From JABSSA01 sp039960995 (GTDB lineage Bacteria; Pseudomonadota; Alphaproteobacteria; Rhodobacterales; Rhodobacteraceae), in the NCBI GenBank assembly GCA_039960995.1, contig JBDVKF010000027.1, forward strand, positions 23,520 through 87,519: a DNA stretch of 64,000 bases. Direction: 5' to 3'. The translations under genes were made by a program, and so were the position numbers. This document shows, in pieces, positions 44,824 to 53,889 of this stretch (positions are counted from its first letter, which is position 1; each line of letters starts with the position of its first letter). Below the pieces are notes generated by a model. That model searched no databases and was not told the DNA's origin. It worked only from the letters and a program-made list of their open reading frames with translations.

Positions 44824-44858
44824 AAGGGGCGGCACTGCAGGGCTGCCCCTTTTACTTT
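44824..44858. terminator. Bidirectional intrinsic terminator
   Basis: AAGGGGCGGC (44824-44833) pairs with GCTGCCCCTT (44842-44851), with T-rich tails on both strands (TTTACTTTT rightward; ATTTATTT leftward). It closes the small ORF on the plus strand and infB on the minus strand. Confidence 0.88.
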
Positions 44859-44876
44859 TGCAGTCTCGTGTAACGG

Positions 44877-47384
44877 TTAAGTCAATGTGCGCGTCACTTC
44901 CTCGCGCTCAAAGATCTCGATCACGTCATCCGGGCGAATATCTTCATAGTTTTCAAATGCCATGCCGCATTCCTGCCCAGAGATGACTTCCGCAACTTCG
45001 TCTTTGAAGCGTTTCAACGTTTTCAAAGTGCCTTCGTGGATCACCACGTTGTCACGCAGCAAACGTACTCCGGCAGACCGACGCGCTACACCTTCTGTCA
45101 CCAGACACCCGGCAACCCTGCCGACGCCAGTCACTTTGAAGACTTCTTTGATCGTCGCATAACCGATGAACTTTTCGCGAATTTCCGCGCTTAGCAAACC
45201 ACTGGCTGCAGCTTTAACGTCGTCGACCAGATCGTAGATGACCGAATAATACCGGATCTCAACGCCTTTTTGATTCGCCGTATTTCGCGCGGATGTATTT
45301 GCACGTACGTTGAACCCGAAAACAGGTGCGCCGCTGGCTTCGGCCAGACCAACATCTGTTTCAGTAATGGCACCCACACCGGAATGAAGAACGCGCACGC
45401 GGACTTCGTCATTTCCGATTTTCTCCATCGCTTGGACGATCGCTTCGGCCGAACCCTGCACATCCGTTTTCACGAGAATTGGCAGTTCTTCGACGTCTTC
45501 GTCCGCCTTGGCTTTGGCCATCAACTGTTCAAGCGTCGTCGCGGCGCCAGCCGCTGCACGTTTGTCTTTCGCAGCTTGTTCGCGATACTCAGCGATTTCA
45601 CGCGCCTGCGCTTCAGTGTCAGTCACGTTCAGAACGTCACCCGCTTCGGGCGTTCCGTTCAAACCAAGCACCTCAACAGGAACAGATGGACCAGCCACCT
45701 TCACGCGTTCGCCCTGATCATTGATCAGTGCGCGCACTTTACCGTATTGCTCACCCACAACAAAAATGTCGCCCTGCTTAAGCGTACCGGTCTGAATCAG
45801 AACTGTCGCGACAGGACCACGTCCAACATCAAGCTGTGCTTCGATGACGGCACCTTGCGCCGCCCGGTTCGGGTTCGCTTTCAATTCAAGAAGCTCGGCC
45901 TGCAAGGCAATGGCTTCCAGCAATTGATCAAGACCCTGACCAGAAATTGCAGACACTTCAACATCCTGCACTTCACCAGACATCTTTTCGACAATGACTT
46001 CGTGCTGAAGCAGATCGGTTCTAACCTTGTCTGGGTCCGCAGATGGTTTGTCGATCTTGTTGATCGCCACGATCATCGGCACTTCGGCTGCTTTCGCGTG
46101 GTTAATAGCTTCGATTGTTTGCGGCATAACCGCATCATCGGCTGCCACAACCAGAACAACGATATCCGTCACCTGAGCACCACGAGACCGCATCGATGTA
46201 AACGCCGCGTGTCCAGGTGTATCAAGGAAAGACAAAATCGCGCCATCCTTGGTTTTAACCTGATACGCACCAATATGCTGCGTGATCCCGCCTGCTTCGC
46301 CAGTTGTAACACTAGTGTCGCGGATCGCATCCAAAAGCGAAGTTTTACCGTGGTCAACGTGACCCATGATCGTGATGACTGGGGGACGTGCCTCCAGCGT
46401 TTCAGGATCATCTTCTGTTTCTTTGATCACATCTTCAACATCCGCATCAGAAACACGGGTCATTTCGTGACCAAATTCTTCGATTATCAATTCTGCTGTA
46501 TCGGCATCGATGGTTTGGTTTTGCGTGACCATCATATCCATATTCATGAGTGATTTTACCACATCACCAACACGTTCAGACATCCGGATCGCCAACTCTG
46601 AAACCACGATAGCTTCGGGCAGCTGGACGTTACGCACAACCTTTTCGCGCGATTCGACACCACCCATCGCTTTTTGACGGGCGCGTTCTTGCTTGCGCTT
46701 CATGGCAGCCATCGAACGTTGACGTCCGCCTTCGCCACCCGACAAAGCCTGGTTCAGGGTCAATTTGCCGGACCGACGTCCAGCATCGTCACCACGACCA
46801 CGTCCACCACGATTGTCCCGCGGTTGTTCGCCATCTTGTTTTCGCGGAGTCGCCTGACGGTCGCCCGTTGGCTTTGGCCGTTCGGTCTGCTGTTTCTGAG
46901 GAGCTGCAGCCGCTGGTGCGGGTGCTGGCGCCGCCGGCGCTGCCGCACGACGTTCTGCGGCTTCTTTTTCCTCTTTTTTGACGCGCGCTTCTTCTTCTTT
47001 GGCTTTCAAAGCCTCGACGCGTTCACGCTCTTCGCGTTCTTTTGTCTCCGCTTCTGCACGGCGACGTTCGCGATCTGCCTCGCGGGCCTTTTCGTGAGCT
47101 TCGCGCTGCGCAGCCTCTTCAACCTCGCGCGCTTTGGCCGCTTGAACAGCCTTTAGACGACGCTCCATTTCGGAATCGGAGATCCCTGCAGGACGCTTGC
47201 CCGATCCACCAGCGGATAATCCACCACCTGACGGCTTAGACGCACCAGGCTTTGGAACGACAACGCGCTTGCGCTTCGTTTCGACGACGACATTCTTTGT
47301 ACGCCCGTGGCTGAAGCTTTGCTTCACATTCCCCGAACGCGGCCCGCTTAGGCCAAGTGTCTTTTTACCGTCCGTATCGCTCAT
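44877..47384 (-). CDS. infB: Translation initiation factor IF-2
   Basis: An 835-residue GTPase that places initiator tRNA on the ribosome. The N-terminal third is charged and alanine/arginine-rich (coiled-coil-like REAHEKAREADRERRRAE). GTPase motifs: GHVDHGKTS (about 336-344), DTPGHAAF and NKIDKP. Domains II-IV follow to the C-terminus. Last gene of rimP-nusA-ylxR-infB; shares a bidirectional terminator with the small ORF. Confidence 0.97.
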   Translation of the reverse strand: MSDTDGKKTLGLSGPRSGNVKQSFSHGRTKNVVVETKRKRVVVPKPGASKPSGGGLSAGGSGKRPAGISDSEMERRLKAVQAAKAREVEEAAQREAHEKAREADRERRRAEAETKEREERERVEALKAKEEEARVKKEEKEAAERRAAAPAAPAPAPAAAAPQKQQTERPKPTGDRQATPRKQDGEQPRDNRGGRGRGDDAGRRSGKLTLNQALSGGEGGRQRSMAAMKRKQERARQKAMGGVESREKVVRNVQLPEAIVVSELAIRMSERVGDVVKSLMNMDMMVTQNQTIDADTAELIIEEFGHEMTRVSDADVEDVIKETEDDPETLEARPPVITIMGHVDHGKTSLLDAIRDTSVTTGEAGGITQHIGAYQVKTKDGAILSFLDTPGHAAFTSMRSRGAQVTDIVVLVVAADDAVMPQTIEAINHAKAAEVPMIVAINKIDKPSADPDKVRTDLLQHEVIVEKMSGEVQDVEVSAISGQGLDQLLEAIALQAELLELKANPNRAAQGAVIEAQLDVGRGPVATVLIQTGTLKQGDIFVVGEQYGKVRALINDQGERVKVAGPSVPVEVLGLNGTPEAGDVLNVTDTEAQAREIAEYREQAAKDKRAAAGAATTLEQLMAKAKADEDVEELPILVKTDVQGSAEAIVQAMEKIGNDEVRVRVLHSGVGAITETDVGLAEASGAPVFGFNVRANTSARNTANQKGVEIRYYSVIYDLVDDVKAAASGLLSAEIREKFIGYATIKEVFKVTGVGRVAGCLVTEGVARRSAGVRLLRDNVVIHEGTLKTLKRFKDEVAEVISGQECGMAFENYEDIRPDDVIEIFEREEVTRTLT

Positions 47385-47393
47385 AAAGCTCGT

Positions 47394-48017
47394 CTATCCT
47401 TTCCGGCGGCCCATTCCGCCGTCTTCGATTTCGCGCATGCCTCGCAGTCGCTGGGCTTCCTCTACAACACGTTGCGTGAGTCCACCAGAGGCGAGCGCCC
47501 CATGTATTAAAGTTTGACGTCCAAACGCCAAACCAAGCTCATCTGCCGTCAACCAGCCGATGTATTGTCCGTAGTGCGGCGTCGAAAGCTTTGTCTTCCC
47601 ACGCGTCGATCCATCACTTGCCTGCATCAGGACTTGCGCATCTTCGCGTTGCAAAAAGTCCTTCACCTTCTCGTATCCAGCCGTCGCCCTGCCCGATTTG
47701 CGTGCAAGCGAGATCAGCTCAATGACGCGTCGGGCCAATTGTCGTTCAACTTCGTCAACCAGACCTCCTGGAACACGTGCAGACTGTTTTAAACCTCGTG
47801 AGAAAAGGTTTTTGGCGACCGCCTTTTCCAGTGCGTCCCGAGTGGATGTCACATAGACACCGCGCCCGGGTAATTTTCCTAGAATATCAGGGACAACCTG
47901 ATCTTCGGGACCAAGGACAAAACGAACGAGTCCTGTCTTTGGTTCAACTTCCCCGGTCGCAATACACTTGCGTTCAGGCCCATCGAGCCGAGGATTATGG
48001 GCACCACCGCGTCCCAT
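47394..48017 (-). CDS. ylxR: YlxR-family RNA-binding protein with L7Ae-like C-terminal domain
   Basis: A 207-residue protein joining two modules. The N-terminal YlxR (DUF448) domain shows RKCIATGEVEPKTGLVRFV and LPGRGVYVTSTRDAL. The C-terminal part (from about 100: VIELISLARKSGRATAGYEKVKDFL) resembles ribosomal protein L7Ae. In Firmicutes these are separate genes (ylxR, ylxQ) at the same place between nusA and infB. It lies 9 bases before infB and 22 bases after nusA. Probable RNA-binding regulator. Confidence 0.88.
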   Translation of the reverse strand: MGRGGAHNPRLDGPERKCIATGEVEPKTGLVRFVLGPEDQVVPDILGKLPGRGVYVTSTRDALEKAVAKNLFSRGLKQSARVPGGLVDEVERQLARRVIELISLARKSGRATAGYEKVKDFLQREDAQVLMQASDGSTRGKTKLSTPHYGQYIGWLTADELGLAFGRQTLIHGALASGGLTQRVVEEAQRLRGMREIEDGGMGRRKG

Positions 48018-48039
48018 TTCCGTAAAACGAGGCCTGAGA

Positions 48040-49668
48040 TCAGGCCCCGGCCTCCGCTTCAGTTTCTGTTTCGGCGTTCGGCTCTTCGGTTGCTTCTTCA
48101 GTTTCCAAATCTGCTAGGTCAACCCATCCCAAAAGAACGCGGGCAGTCATTACCATGGTTTGCGCTTCCTCGAGGCTGATTTCAAATGGCTCAAGAAGGC
48201 CATCGTCTTTTACACGCTCGCCGTCAACCGTTGTCCAGCCGCCAGCCAGTTCCCAGTCCGCACATGTTGCAAAGTCTTCTAGAGTTTTCACACCATCTTT
48301 GGCCAATGCTTCTACCATTTGGGGTGTTAGACCCTCAAATTCAATGAGACTGTCTTCAACTCCCAGTGCGCGCGCAGCTTCAAGTGCGGCTTTCGCTTGG
48401 GCTTCCAGAACGTCACGGCCACGCGCTTGAAGCTCTTTGGCTGTGTCTTCATCAACACCGTCAATGACCAGCAATTCGCTGATTTCAACGTATGCAACCT
48501 CTTCGAGGCTGGTAAACCCTTCGGATACAAGCAACTGAGCAAAGAATTCGTCTAGGTCCAAATTGTCCATGAACAACTTGGTGCGCAATTCGAATTCTGC
48601 CTGACGTCGGGCTGATTCATCAGCTTCGGTCATGATGTCGATATCTAGGTTTGTCAGCTGTGACGCCAAACGAACGTTCTGACCGCGACGGCCAATCGCA
48701 AGCGACAGCTGTTCCTCAGGAACAACAACTTCGATTTTTCCAGCTTCTTCATCCAAAACAACTTTGGACACTTCTGCCGGTTGCAACGCGTTCACAAGGA
48801 ACGTTGGCTGATCTTCATTCCAAGGAATGATGTCGATCTTTTCACCCTGCAATTCATTCACGACGGCCTGAACTCGACTTCCGCGCATACCGACGCAGGC
48901 ACCAACTGGATCAATCGAACCATCATAGCTGATCACGGCGATCTTTGCCCGGCTGCCCGGATCCCGCGCAACAGCTTTGATGTCGATGATGTTGTCGTAA
49001 ATTTCCGGCACTTCCATTCTAAACAGTTCGGCCATGAATTCCGGGGCGGTTCGGCTCAGGAAAATCTGTGGGCCACGCTGTTCGCGACGAACGTCTTTGA
49101 TGTAGCACCGAATACGATCGCCCGGACGATAGCTTTCGCGCCCGATCTTTTCGTTACGGCGCAAGACGGCCTCACCGGCACCCACGTCAACGATGACGTT
49201 GCCATATTCTTCGCGTTTGACCAGCGCGTTGATGATTGTGCCAGCGCGATCTTTGAACTCTTCGAATTGGCGATCACGTTCGGCTTCACGAATCTTCTGC
49301 AAAATAACCTGTTTGGCAGATTGCGCAGCGATACGGCCCATTTCAACTGGCGGAACTTCTTCGATGAAGTGATCGCCAACGGACGGATCGTCCAGATACT
49401 GCTTGGCCTGCTCAACGGTAAATTCCGCTTGATAGTTCTCAAGCTCTTCTTCTTCGACCACGGTGCGCACACGGGTGAATGTCGCCTTGCCTGTTTTGCG
49501 GTCGATATGAACACGAATGTCCATTTCCGCGCCATAGCGGGACTTTGCAGCCCGAGCGAGCGATTCTTCCATCGCTTCGACCACCAAACTCGGGTCGATC
49601 ATTTTTTCGCGCGCAACAGCCTCGGCTGTTTGCAAAAGTTCAAGCTGGTTTGCCGATGTAATCGCCAT
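48040..49668 (-). CDS. nusA: Transcription termination/antitermination factor NusA
   Basis: A 542-residue elongation factor. N-terminal RNA-polymerase-binding domain, S1 domain (VIVDVGAGEAVLRRNEKIG), KH domains (GACVGMRGSRVQAVVNELQGEKIDI; LAIGRRGQNVRLASQL), helix-hairpin-helix repeats, and an acidic tail (EEATEEPNAETETEAEAGA). It modulates pausing and intrinsic termination. Its ATG overlaps the rimP stop. The terminator-like leader in front of rimP could be its own feedback target. Confidence 0.97.
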   Translation of the reverse strand: MAITSANQLELLQTAEAVAREKMIDPSLVVEAMEESLARAAKSRYGAEMDIRVHIDRKTGKATFTRVRTVVEEEELENYQAEFTVEQAKQYLDDPSVGDHFIEEVPPVEMGRIAAQSAKQVILQKIREAERDRQFEEFKDRAGTIINALVKREEYGNVIVDVGAGEAVLRRNEKIGRESYRPGDRIRCYIKDVRREQRGPQIFLSRTAPEFMAELFRMEVPEIYDNIIDIKAVARDPGSRAKIAVISYDGSIDPVGACVGMRGSRVQAVVNELQGEKIDIIPWNEDQPTFLVNALQPAEVSKVVLDEEAGKIEVVVPEEQLSLAIGRRGQNVRLASQLTNLDIDIMTEADESARRQAEFELRTKLFMDNLDLDEFFAQLLVSEGFTSLEEVAYVEISELLVIDGVDEDTAKELQARGRDVLEAQAKAALEAARALGVEDSLIEFEGLTPQMVEALAKDGVKTLEDFATCADWELAGGWTTVDGERVKDDGLLEPFEISLEEAQTMVMTARVLLGWVDLADLETEEATEEPNAETETEAEAGA

Positions 49669-50261
49669 CAGTTCTCCTCCGTTGACCCTTCGGTCTTAAT
49701 CTCGTCGAATTGGTCTTCATTCAACACGCCAGCAGCCTTACGCTGGCGCAGCATTTCTTTGATCAGTTCATCGGTCAAAACAAGCTTTGCTTCGCTCAAC
49801 CAATCGAAATTCAGACCAATCGTCATCTCGCCCCCTTCACCGGGAGCGGCAACATTGATCAGCACTTCGTCGTTTTCCACCCCGGCCAGCACGCCACGGA
49901 ATCGGCGGCGTCCATCTATGGAATCAGTTGTCTCGATCTTTACATCATACCCTTCGTACACTTCGAAGTCTTTGATACGCGTCAACGGACGGTCGATTCC
50001 CGGAGACGATACTTCCAAAGTATAAGCATCCAAAATTGGATCTTCGACATCAAGAACTGCGCTGACCGCAGTGCTGATATCTGCGCAATCATCCACTTCA
50101 ATGCCACCACCGGCTTTATCCGCCATAATCTGAAGCGTTGGTTCGTTTCCGGACATCAAACGAATGCGTACGAGTTCATACCCCATATCCGCAATCACCG
50201 GTTCGATGATTTCGGCCAGACGACGATCCATAGCAGCTTTGGCGATTAGACTATTGGTCAT
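49668..50261 (-). CDS. rimP: Ribosome maturation factor RimP
   Basis: A 197-residue protein needed for 30S subunit maturation. ADMGYELVRIRLM, ADISTAVSAVLDVEDPI and YTLEVSSPGIDRPL are family hallmarks. The start at 50261 follows GAAGGA; the upstream open frame runs through the terminator hairpin and was rejected. First gene of the rimP-nusA-ylxR-infB operon. Confidence 0.95.
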   Translation of the reverse strand: MTNSLIAKAAMDRRLAEIIEPVIADMGYELVRIRLMSGNEPTLQIMADKAGGGIEVDDCADISTAVSAVLDVEDPILDAYTLEVSSPGIDRPLTRIKDFEVYEGYDVKIETTDSIDGRRRFRGVLAGVENDEVLINVAAPGEGGEMTIGLNFDWLSEAKLVLTDELIKEMLRQRKAAGVLNEDQFDEIKTEGSTEEN

Positions 50262-50285
50262 TGGTCCTTCGGTGTGTTTAGGCAC

Positions 50286-50308
50286 AAAAAAACGGGCGCG
50301 CGGCCCGT
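50286..50308 (-). terminator. Intrinsic terminator 24 bases before rimP (candidate attenuator)
   Basis: Read leftward: ACGGGC, loop CGCGC, GCCCGT, then a run of seven T in total. The structure is strong. Only 24 bases separate it from the rimP ATG, too few for an ordinary promoter, so operon transcripts probably start upstream and cross it. It may also end the solute-binding-protein transcript. Confidence 0.7.
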
Positions 50309-50363
50309 CGATATTTCCCGGTGGGGCATTCAGTTTGGACCCGAACGCACCGCTGTTAAACCG

Positions 50364-50392
50364 CATATACGCGCGGCACTCCAAGACTGCAA
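50364..50392 (-). promoter_or_regulatory. Possible promoter of the rimP-nusA-infB operon
   Basis: Read leftward: TTGCAG (50392-50387), 17-base spacer, TATATG (50369-50364). Spacing is ideal, matches moderate. It would give a leader of about 95 bases containing the terminator at 50286-50308. Confidence 0.42.
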
Positions 50393-50418
50393 GGCTGTTC
50401 TAGAGTCGACCCGCGATA

Positions 50419-51237
50419 TCAGGCGCGCCACCAACGTTCGGCCATGCGTAAATTGTCCAGTGGCCATATTCGGCCAACCTGAGCAGGAAGACCCACGCTG
50501 TAGCGCACAATTTGCATGACATCGGAATCATCGGGAAGACGGTGCATGTCCGGCACATCGGTCATTTTAACCCCATCCGCCACATCAACCAGACCTTCGG
50601 CCAAAGCCTGTGCGCGTACGGCATCATCGGCAAAATGCACGAATTCAATACGATCGAACCAACCCGCGGCGTCTGCTTGCCAATGTGTGTCGACACGTTC
50701 CCCGATAAAGTGGCGACCAGCATCGAACTTGTGAAGACGGTAAAAGCCCGTTCCAACGCCGGGTCTGCCTTCGGCTCGAATCAGATATTCCGGACCCGCC
50801 AATTTATAAGGCAAACTCAGATCCGGCGAATTCAGCGTTAAGGTGATTTGAAATCCACGGGATTCGATCCAACCTAAATCCTGCAAGGAATACGTGATAT
50901 CCTGCGCGGTCAGCGCTGATCCATCGTGAAAGACCACGTTTTCTTCTAAATCAAAGGTCCAAACTCGTCCGGAATCCTGACCAACCCAGGATTTTGCGAT
51001 ACGGCTACGCAATGTGCCGTCGGCCGCAATTTCCGTAAGGCCTTCGTGAACCGCGCTTGTGGCGGCTTGCATCATCAGACCAGAACCCGCTGCAAGCCAG
51101 ATATCATCGCGTTTTGAACCAGAAAGTGCGGCCCGCAATTGCCCGCCACGTTTAGGAGCAGCAGAAACGCCTGTTGCCGTCAGCAAAGCTGCAGCAGCAC
51201 CCGAAGCGAATAAAGCGCGTCTGTCGATCCGCGTCAT
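50419..51237 (-). CDS. Short extracellular solute-binding protein (family 5-like), probably Tat-exported
   Basis: A 272-residue protein, about half the usual ~500 residues of peptide-binding proteins. The N-terminus has a twin-arginine motif (DRRALFASGAAAALLTATGVSAAP). Matches to family 5 include GLTEIAADGTLRSRIAKSWVG, VWTFDLEENVVFHDGSALTAQDI and GTGFYRLHKFDAG; the C-terminal lobe is missing. The frame ends cleanly (LRMAERWWRA). Whether it is a stable short variant or a truncated gene is unclear. Overlaps pip by ATGA-type coupling (4 bases). Confidence 0.75.
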   Translation of the reverse strand: MTRIDRRALFASGAAAALLTATGVSAAPKRGGQLRAALSGSKRDDIWLAAGSGLMMQAATSAVHEGLTEIAADGTLRSRIAKSWVGQDSGRVWTFDLEENVVFHDGSALTAQDITYSLQDLGWIESRGFQITLTLNSPDLSLPYKLAGPEYLIRAEGRPGVGTGFYRLHKFDAGRHFIGERVDTHWQADAAGWFDRIEFVHFADDAVRAQALAEGLVDVADGVKMTDVPDMHRLPDDSDVMQIVRYSVGLPAQVGRIWPLDNLRMAERWWRA

Positions 51238-52205
51238 TTCCCTGCCATCCTGTCCATTGCCCTGACAAGCTCTGCCGAAATTCCCGGCTCACTTAGGGCA
51301 TGACCCGCATCACGGACCAGTTTCAATTCCGCCTTCGGCCAAGCCTTCGCAAGCTTCCATGCTGATTCGGGTGGGCATATCATATCATATCTGCCCTGCA
51401 CGATAACGCCGGGAATATGTTTGATGCGATCCGCATGGGCCACAATCTGGCCATCAAATTCCAGCCAGCCCTTATTTGTGAAATAGTGGTTCTCTAGCCG
51501 TGCAAATGCACGCGCGTATTCGCCCGGAGACTCTCCGCCAGAGCCATTTGAATGAATCGAAGCAAGCGCATTTTCCCATGACGACCATGCACGGGCAAAC
51601 TGTGTTTCTTGGGTGATGTTGCCAGAAAAGAGCCTGCGGCTGTAGGCTTCTATCAGATCGCCTTGTTCGTCCTTTGGCACCAATTCAGTAAAGCGCGCCC
51701 ATGCTTCGGGCCAAAATTTTCCAGCACCTCCGCCATAAAACCAGTCCAATTCAGACTGTGTCATCAAGAATACACCGCGTAAAACAAGGGATCTTACGCG
51801 ATCTGGATGCGCTTGTGCATAAATCAACGCCAGCGTAGCACCCCACGAGCCTCCGAAACAAATCCACGCGTCGATCTTCAATTCATCTCGAATACGTTCG
51901 ATATCGGACACAAGATGCCACGTCGTATTGGCCGTGATGTTCGCATGCGGTCTGGATCGACCACATCCACGCTGATCGAACAAAATGACACGGTAATAGT
52001 CTGGGTCGAAGTAACGACGCATGGACGGGCTGCACCCGCCGCCCGGTCCACCGTGCATGACAATGACTGGCTGACCATTTGGGTTGCCGCATTGCTCAAC
52101 ATAGATCTTGTGGCCATCCCCAACATCCAACACACGCTGATCGAAGGGTTCGATCGGCGGGTATAGATATTGGACTGCGCGCTTTTGGTCGCTGTGTTTA
52201 TCCAT
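51234..52205 (-). CDS. pip: Proline iminopeptidase
   Basis: A 323-residue alpha/beta hydrolase that removes N-terminal proline from peptides. Oxyanion motif HGGPGGG (51-57), nucleophile S120 in GGSWGATLAL, acid in GRYDMICP and histidine in DAGHALSEPG. The start at 52205 was chosen because the family N-terminus (YLYPPIEPFDQRVLDV) begins shortly after. Divergent from ubiG; coupled to the solute-binding gene downstream. Confidence 0.93.
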   Translation of the reverse strand: MDKHSDQKRAVQYLYPPIEPFDQRVLDVGDGHKIYVEQCGNPNGQPVIVMHGGPGGGCSPSMRRYFDPDYYRVILFDQRGCGRSRPHANITANTTWHLVSDIERIRDELKIDAWICFGGSWGATLALIYAQAHPDRVRSLVLRGVFLMTQSELDWFYGGGAGKFWPEAWARFTELVPKDEQGDLIEAYSRRLFSGNITQETQFARAWSSWENALASIHSNGSGGESPGEYARAFARLENHYFTNKGWLEFDGQIVAHADRIKHIPGVIVQGRYDMICPPESAWKLAKAWPKAELKLVRDAGHALSEPGISAELVRAMDRMAGK

Positions 52206-52243
52206 CACATCGCTTACATAATGCGTTAACCCATCAAGAGCAC

Positions 52244-53002
52244 ATGGAAACTGAAATGCAAGAGCATCCAAACACGGTTGATGAACATGAGATCGCCAAG
52301 TTTACGGCTATGGCCGCAGAATGGTGGGATCCCAACGGAATGTTCAAGCCCCTGCATATGCTGAATCCCTGTCGCCTTGACTATATTACAACACAGATCG
52401 CCGCAGAATTTGATCGAGATCTCAAAACCGAAAAACCCTTTGAAGGCCTGCGCATTTTCGACATTGGGTGTGGCGGCGGGTTACTGTGCGAACCGATGGC
52501 ACGCTTGGGCGCCGAAGTTGTCGGTGCGGATGCAGCAGAGCGAAATATCCCCGTTGCAGAGCTACACGCGCAACAATCGGGGTTGGACATCGATTATAGA
52601 CACACAACCGCCGAAGACGTCGCCGCTTCGGGGGAAAAATTCGATGTCGTTCTAAACATGGAAGTCGTTGAACATGTTGCTGACCCGTTGGCATTCCTAA
52701 CCGCATGTCAGGAATTGTTGCGACCCGGAGGCTTGCTCATTTGTTCAACCATCAACCGAAATCCAAAGAGTTTCGCGATGGCAATCGTTGGTGCCGAATA
52801 TGTGATGCGGTGGTTGCCCAAGGGGACGCATGATTGGTCCAAATTCATAACGCCCGATGAATTGTGCGATTTGATCAGCAAAGCTGGTCTTGAACCAGAA
52901 GACCGAACCGGGTTTGTGTTTAACCCGGTGACATGGTCGTGGCGTTTAAGCGGGCGTGATCTGAGCGTAAATTACGTTACGGCGTCAACCAAACCGCAGT
53001 GA
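52244..53002 (+). CDS. ubiG: Ubiquinone biosynthesis O-methyltransferase UbiG
   Basis: A 252-residue SAM-dependent methyltransferase performing both O-methylations of ubiquinone synthesis. Family start FTAMAAEWWDPNGMFKPLHMLNPCRLDYI; SAM site IFDIGCGGGLLCEPMARLGAEVVGAD; later STINRNPKSF and LPKGTHDWSKFI. ATG at 52256 is an alternative start. It lies next to the bc1 genes, which use ubiquinol. Confidence 0.95.
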   Translation: METEMQEHPNTVDEHEIAKFTAMAAEWWDPNGMFKPLHMLNPCRLDYITTQIAAEFDRDLKTEKPFEGLRIFDIGCGGGLLCEPMARLGAEVVGADAAERNIPVAELHAQQSGLDIDYRHTTAEDVAASGEKFDVVLNMEVVEHVADPLAFLTACQELLRPGGLLICSTINRNPKSFAMAIVGAEYVMRWLPKGTHDWSKFITPDELCDLISKAGLEPEDRTGFVFNPVTWSWRLSGRDLSVNYVTASTKPQ

Positions 53003-53317
53003 CCTGATGGAACGCCTGCGGCGTAAATGATTCTTTTGCGTTCAAGCCTCGCATGCTATCGGTCCTTGCCTTGCATGTGTTCGCGTCATAGGCAAGTTTA
53101 TGGATCGTGATGGGTTTGATCGCGTATTTTGTATCGTAAGGCGGTTATTAAGAAGACGCGTGGCATTGCTGCACGAACGGGCAAGTGCGACCGTATGATC
53201 CACCCGGATCGCTGGACGGGGGATGCGTAGACCGTTATTTACCCGACCGAGTTTGGCTGCGCAGCGCGTGGCCCGCATCGCAATGGCCGCGCCCGGCCCA
53301 ATGACGGAGGACAACAA
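53003..53317 (+). other. Intergenic region between ubiG and petA (no gene seen)
   Basis: 315 bases. A small hairpin ACGCC-TGC-GGCGT lies 8 bases after the ubiG stop with a weak T-rich tail. The rest should hold the petABC promoter and leader, but no convincing -35/-10 pair was found. The last 15 bases carry the GGAGG ribosome site of petA. Confidence 0.5.
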
Positions 53318-53878
53318 GTGTCCCACGCAGATGAACATAACGAAGAGCGGCGAGACTTTCTTTACTACGTAACCGCCGGAGCGGGTGCTGTCACCGCAGG
53401 TGCCGCAATTTGGCCTCTGGTTAATCAGATGAATCCGTCCGCAGACGTTCGGGCGTTAAGCTCGATCCGAGTGGACGTTGGGGATATTGAGCCCGGAACG
53501 CAACTTACGGTCAAATGGTTGGGTAAACCCGTGTTTATCCGTCGTCGCACGAAAGACGAGATCGCCGATGCGCGTTCAGTTGATTTGAACGATTTGCAAG
53601 ATGGTGACGCACGCAACGATAACCTTGGATCGGTCGAAGCGGCGGACGAAAACAGATCGTTGGATGAAGCTGGCGAATGGCTGGTGATGATGGGTGTTTG
53701 CACCCACCTTGGGTGCGTGCCATTGGGTGACGGATCTGGGGAATTTGGCGGTTGGTTCTGCCCATGTCACGGGTCGCACTATGATACATCAGGTCGCATT
53801 CGTAAGGGACCCGCACCTGAGAACCTTCCGGTTCCAGTCGCCGTGTTCCTTGACGAAACAACAATTCAACTCGGGTAA
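53318..53878 (+). CDS. petA: Ubiquinol-cytochrome c reductase iron-sulfur subunit (Rieske protein)
   Basis: A 186-residue Rieske protein. One N-terminal membrane anchor after a twin-arginine-type start (ERRDFLYYVTAGAGAVTAGAAIWPLV). Cluster ligands C128, H130, C148 and H151 (CTHLGC and CPCHGS), with disulfide cysteines C133 and C150. GTG start after GGAGG. First gene of petABC, moving electrons from ubiquinol to cytochrome c1. Confidence 0.97.
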   Translation: MSHADEHNEERRDFLYYVTAGAGAVTAGAAIWPLVNQMNPSADVRALSSIRVDVGDIEPGTQLTVKWLGKPVFIRRRTKDEIADARSVDLNDLQDGDARNDNLGSVEAADENRSLDEAGEWLVMMGVCTHLGCVPLGDGSGEFGGWFCPCHGSHYDTSGRIRKGPAPENLPVPVAVFLDETTIQLG

Positions 53879-53889
53879 GGGAGGGTCAC

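Noticed and set aside
45270..46553. 427-codon open frame on the plus strand
   Set aside because: It is antisense to infB over its whole length and its translation (rich in Arg, His, Phe, Asn) is what the complement of a conserved gene gives; no ribosome site or domain.
48781..50025. 414-codon open frame on the plus strand
   Set aside because: Antisense to nusA and rimP, both certain genes. The composition is typical of a shadow frame.
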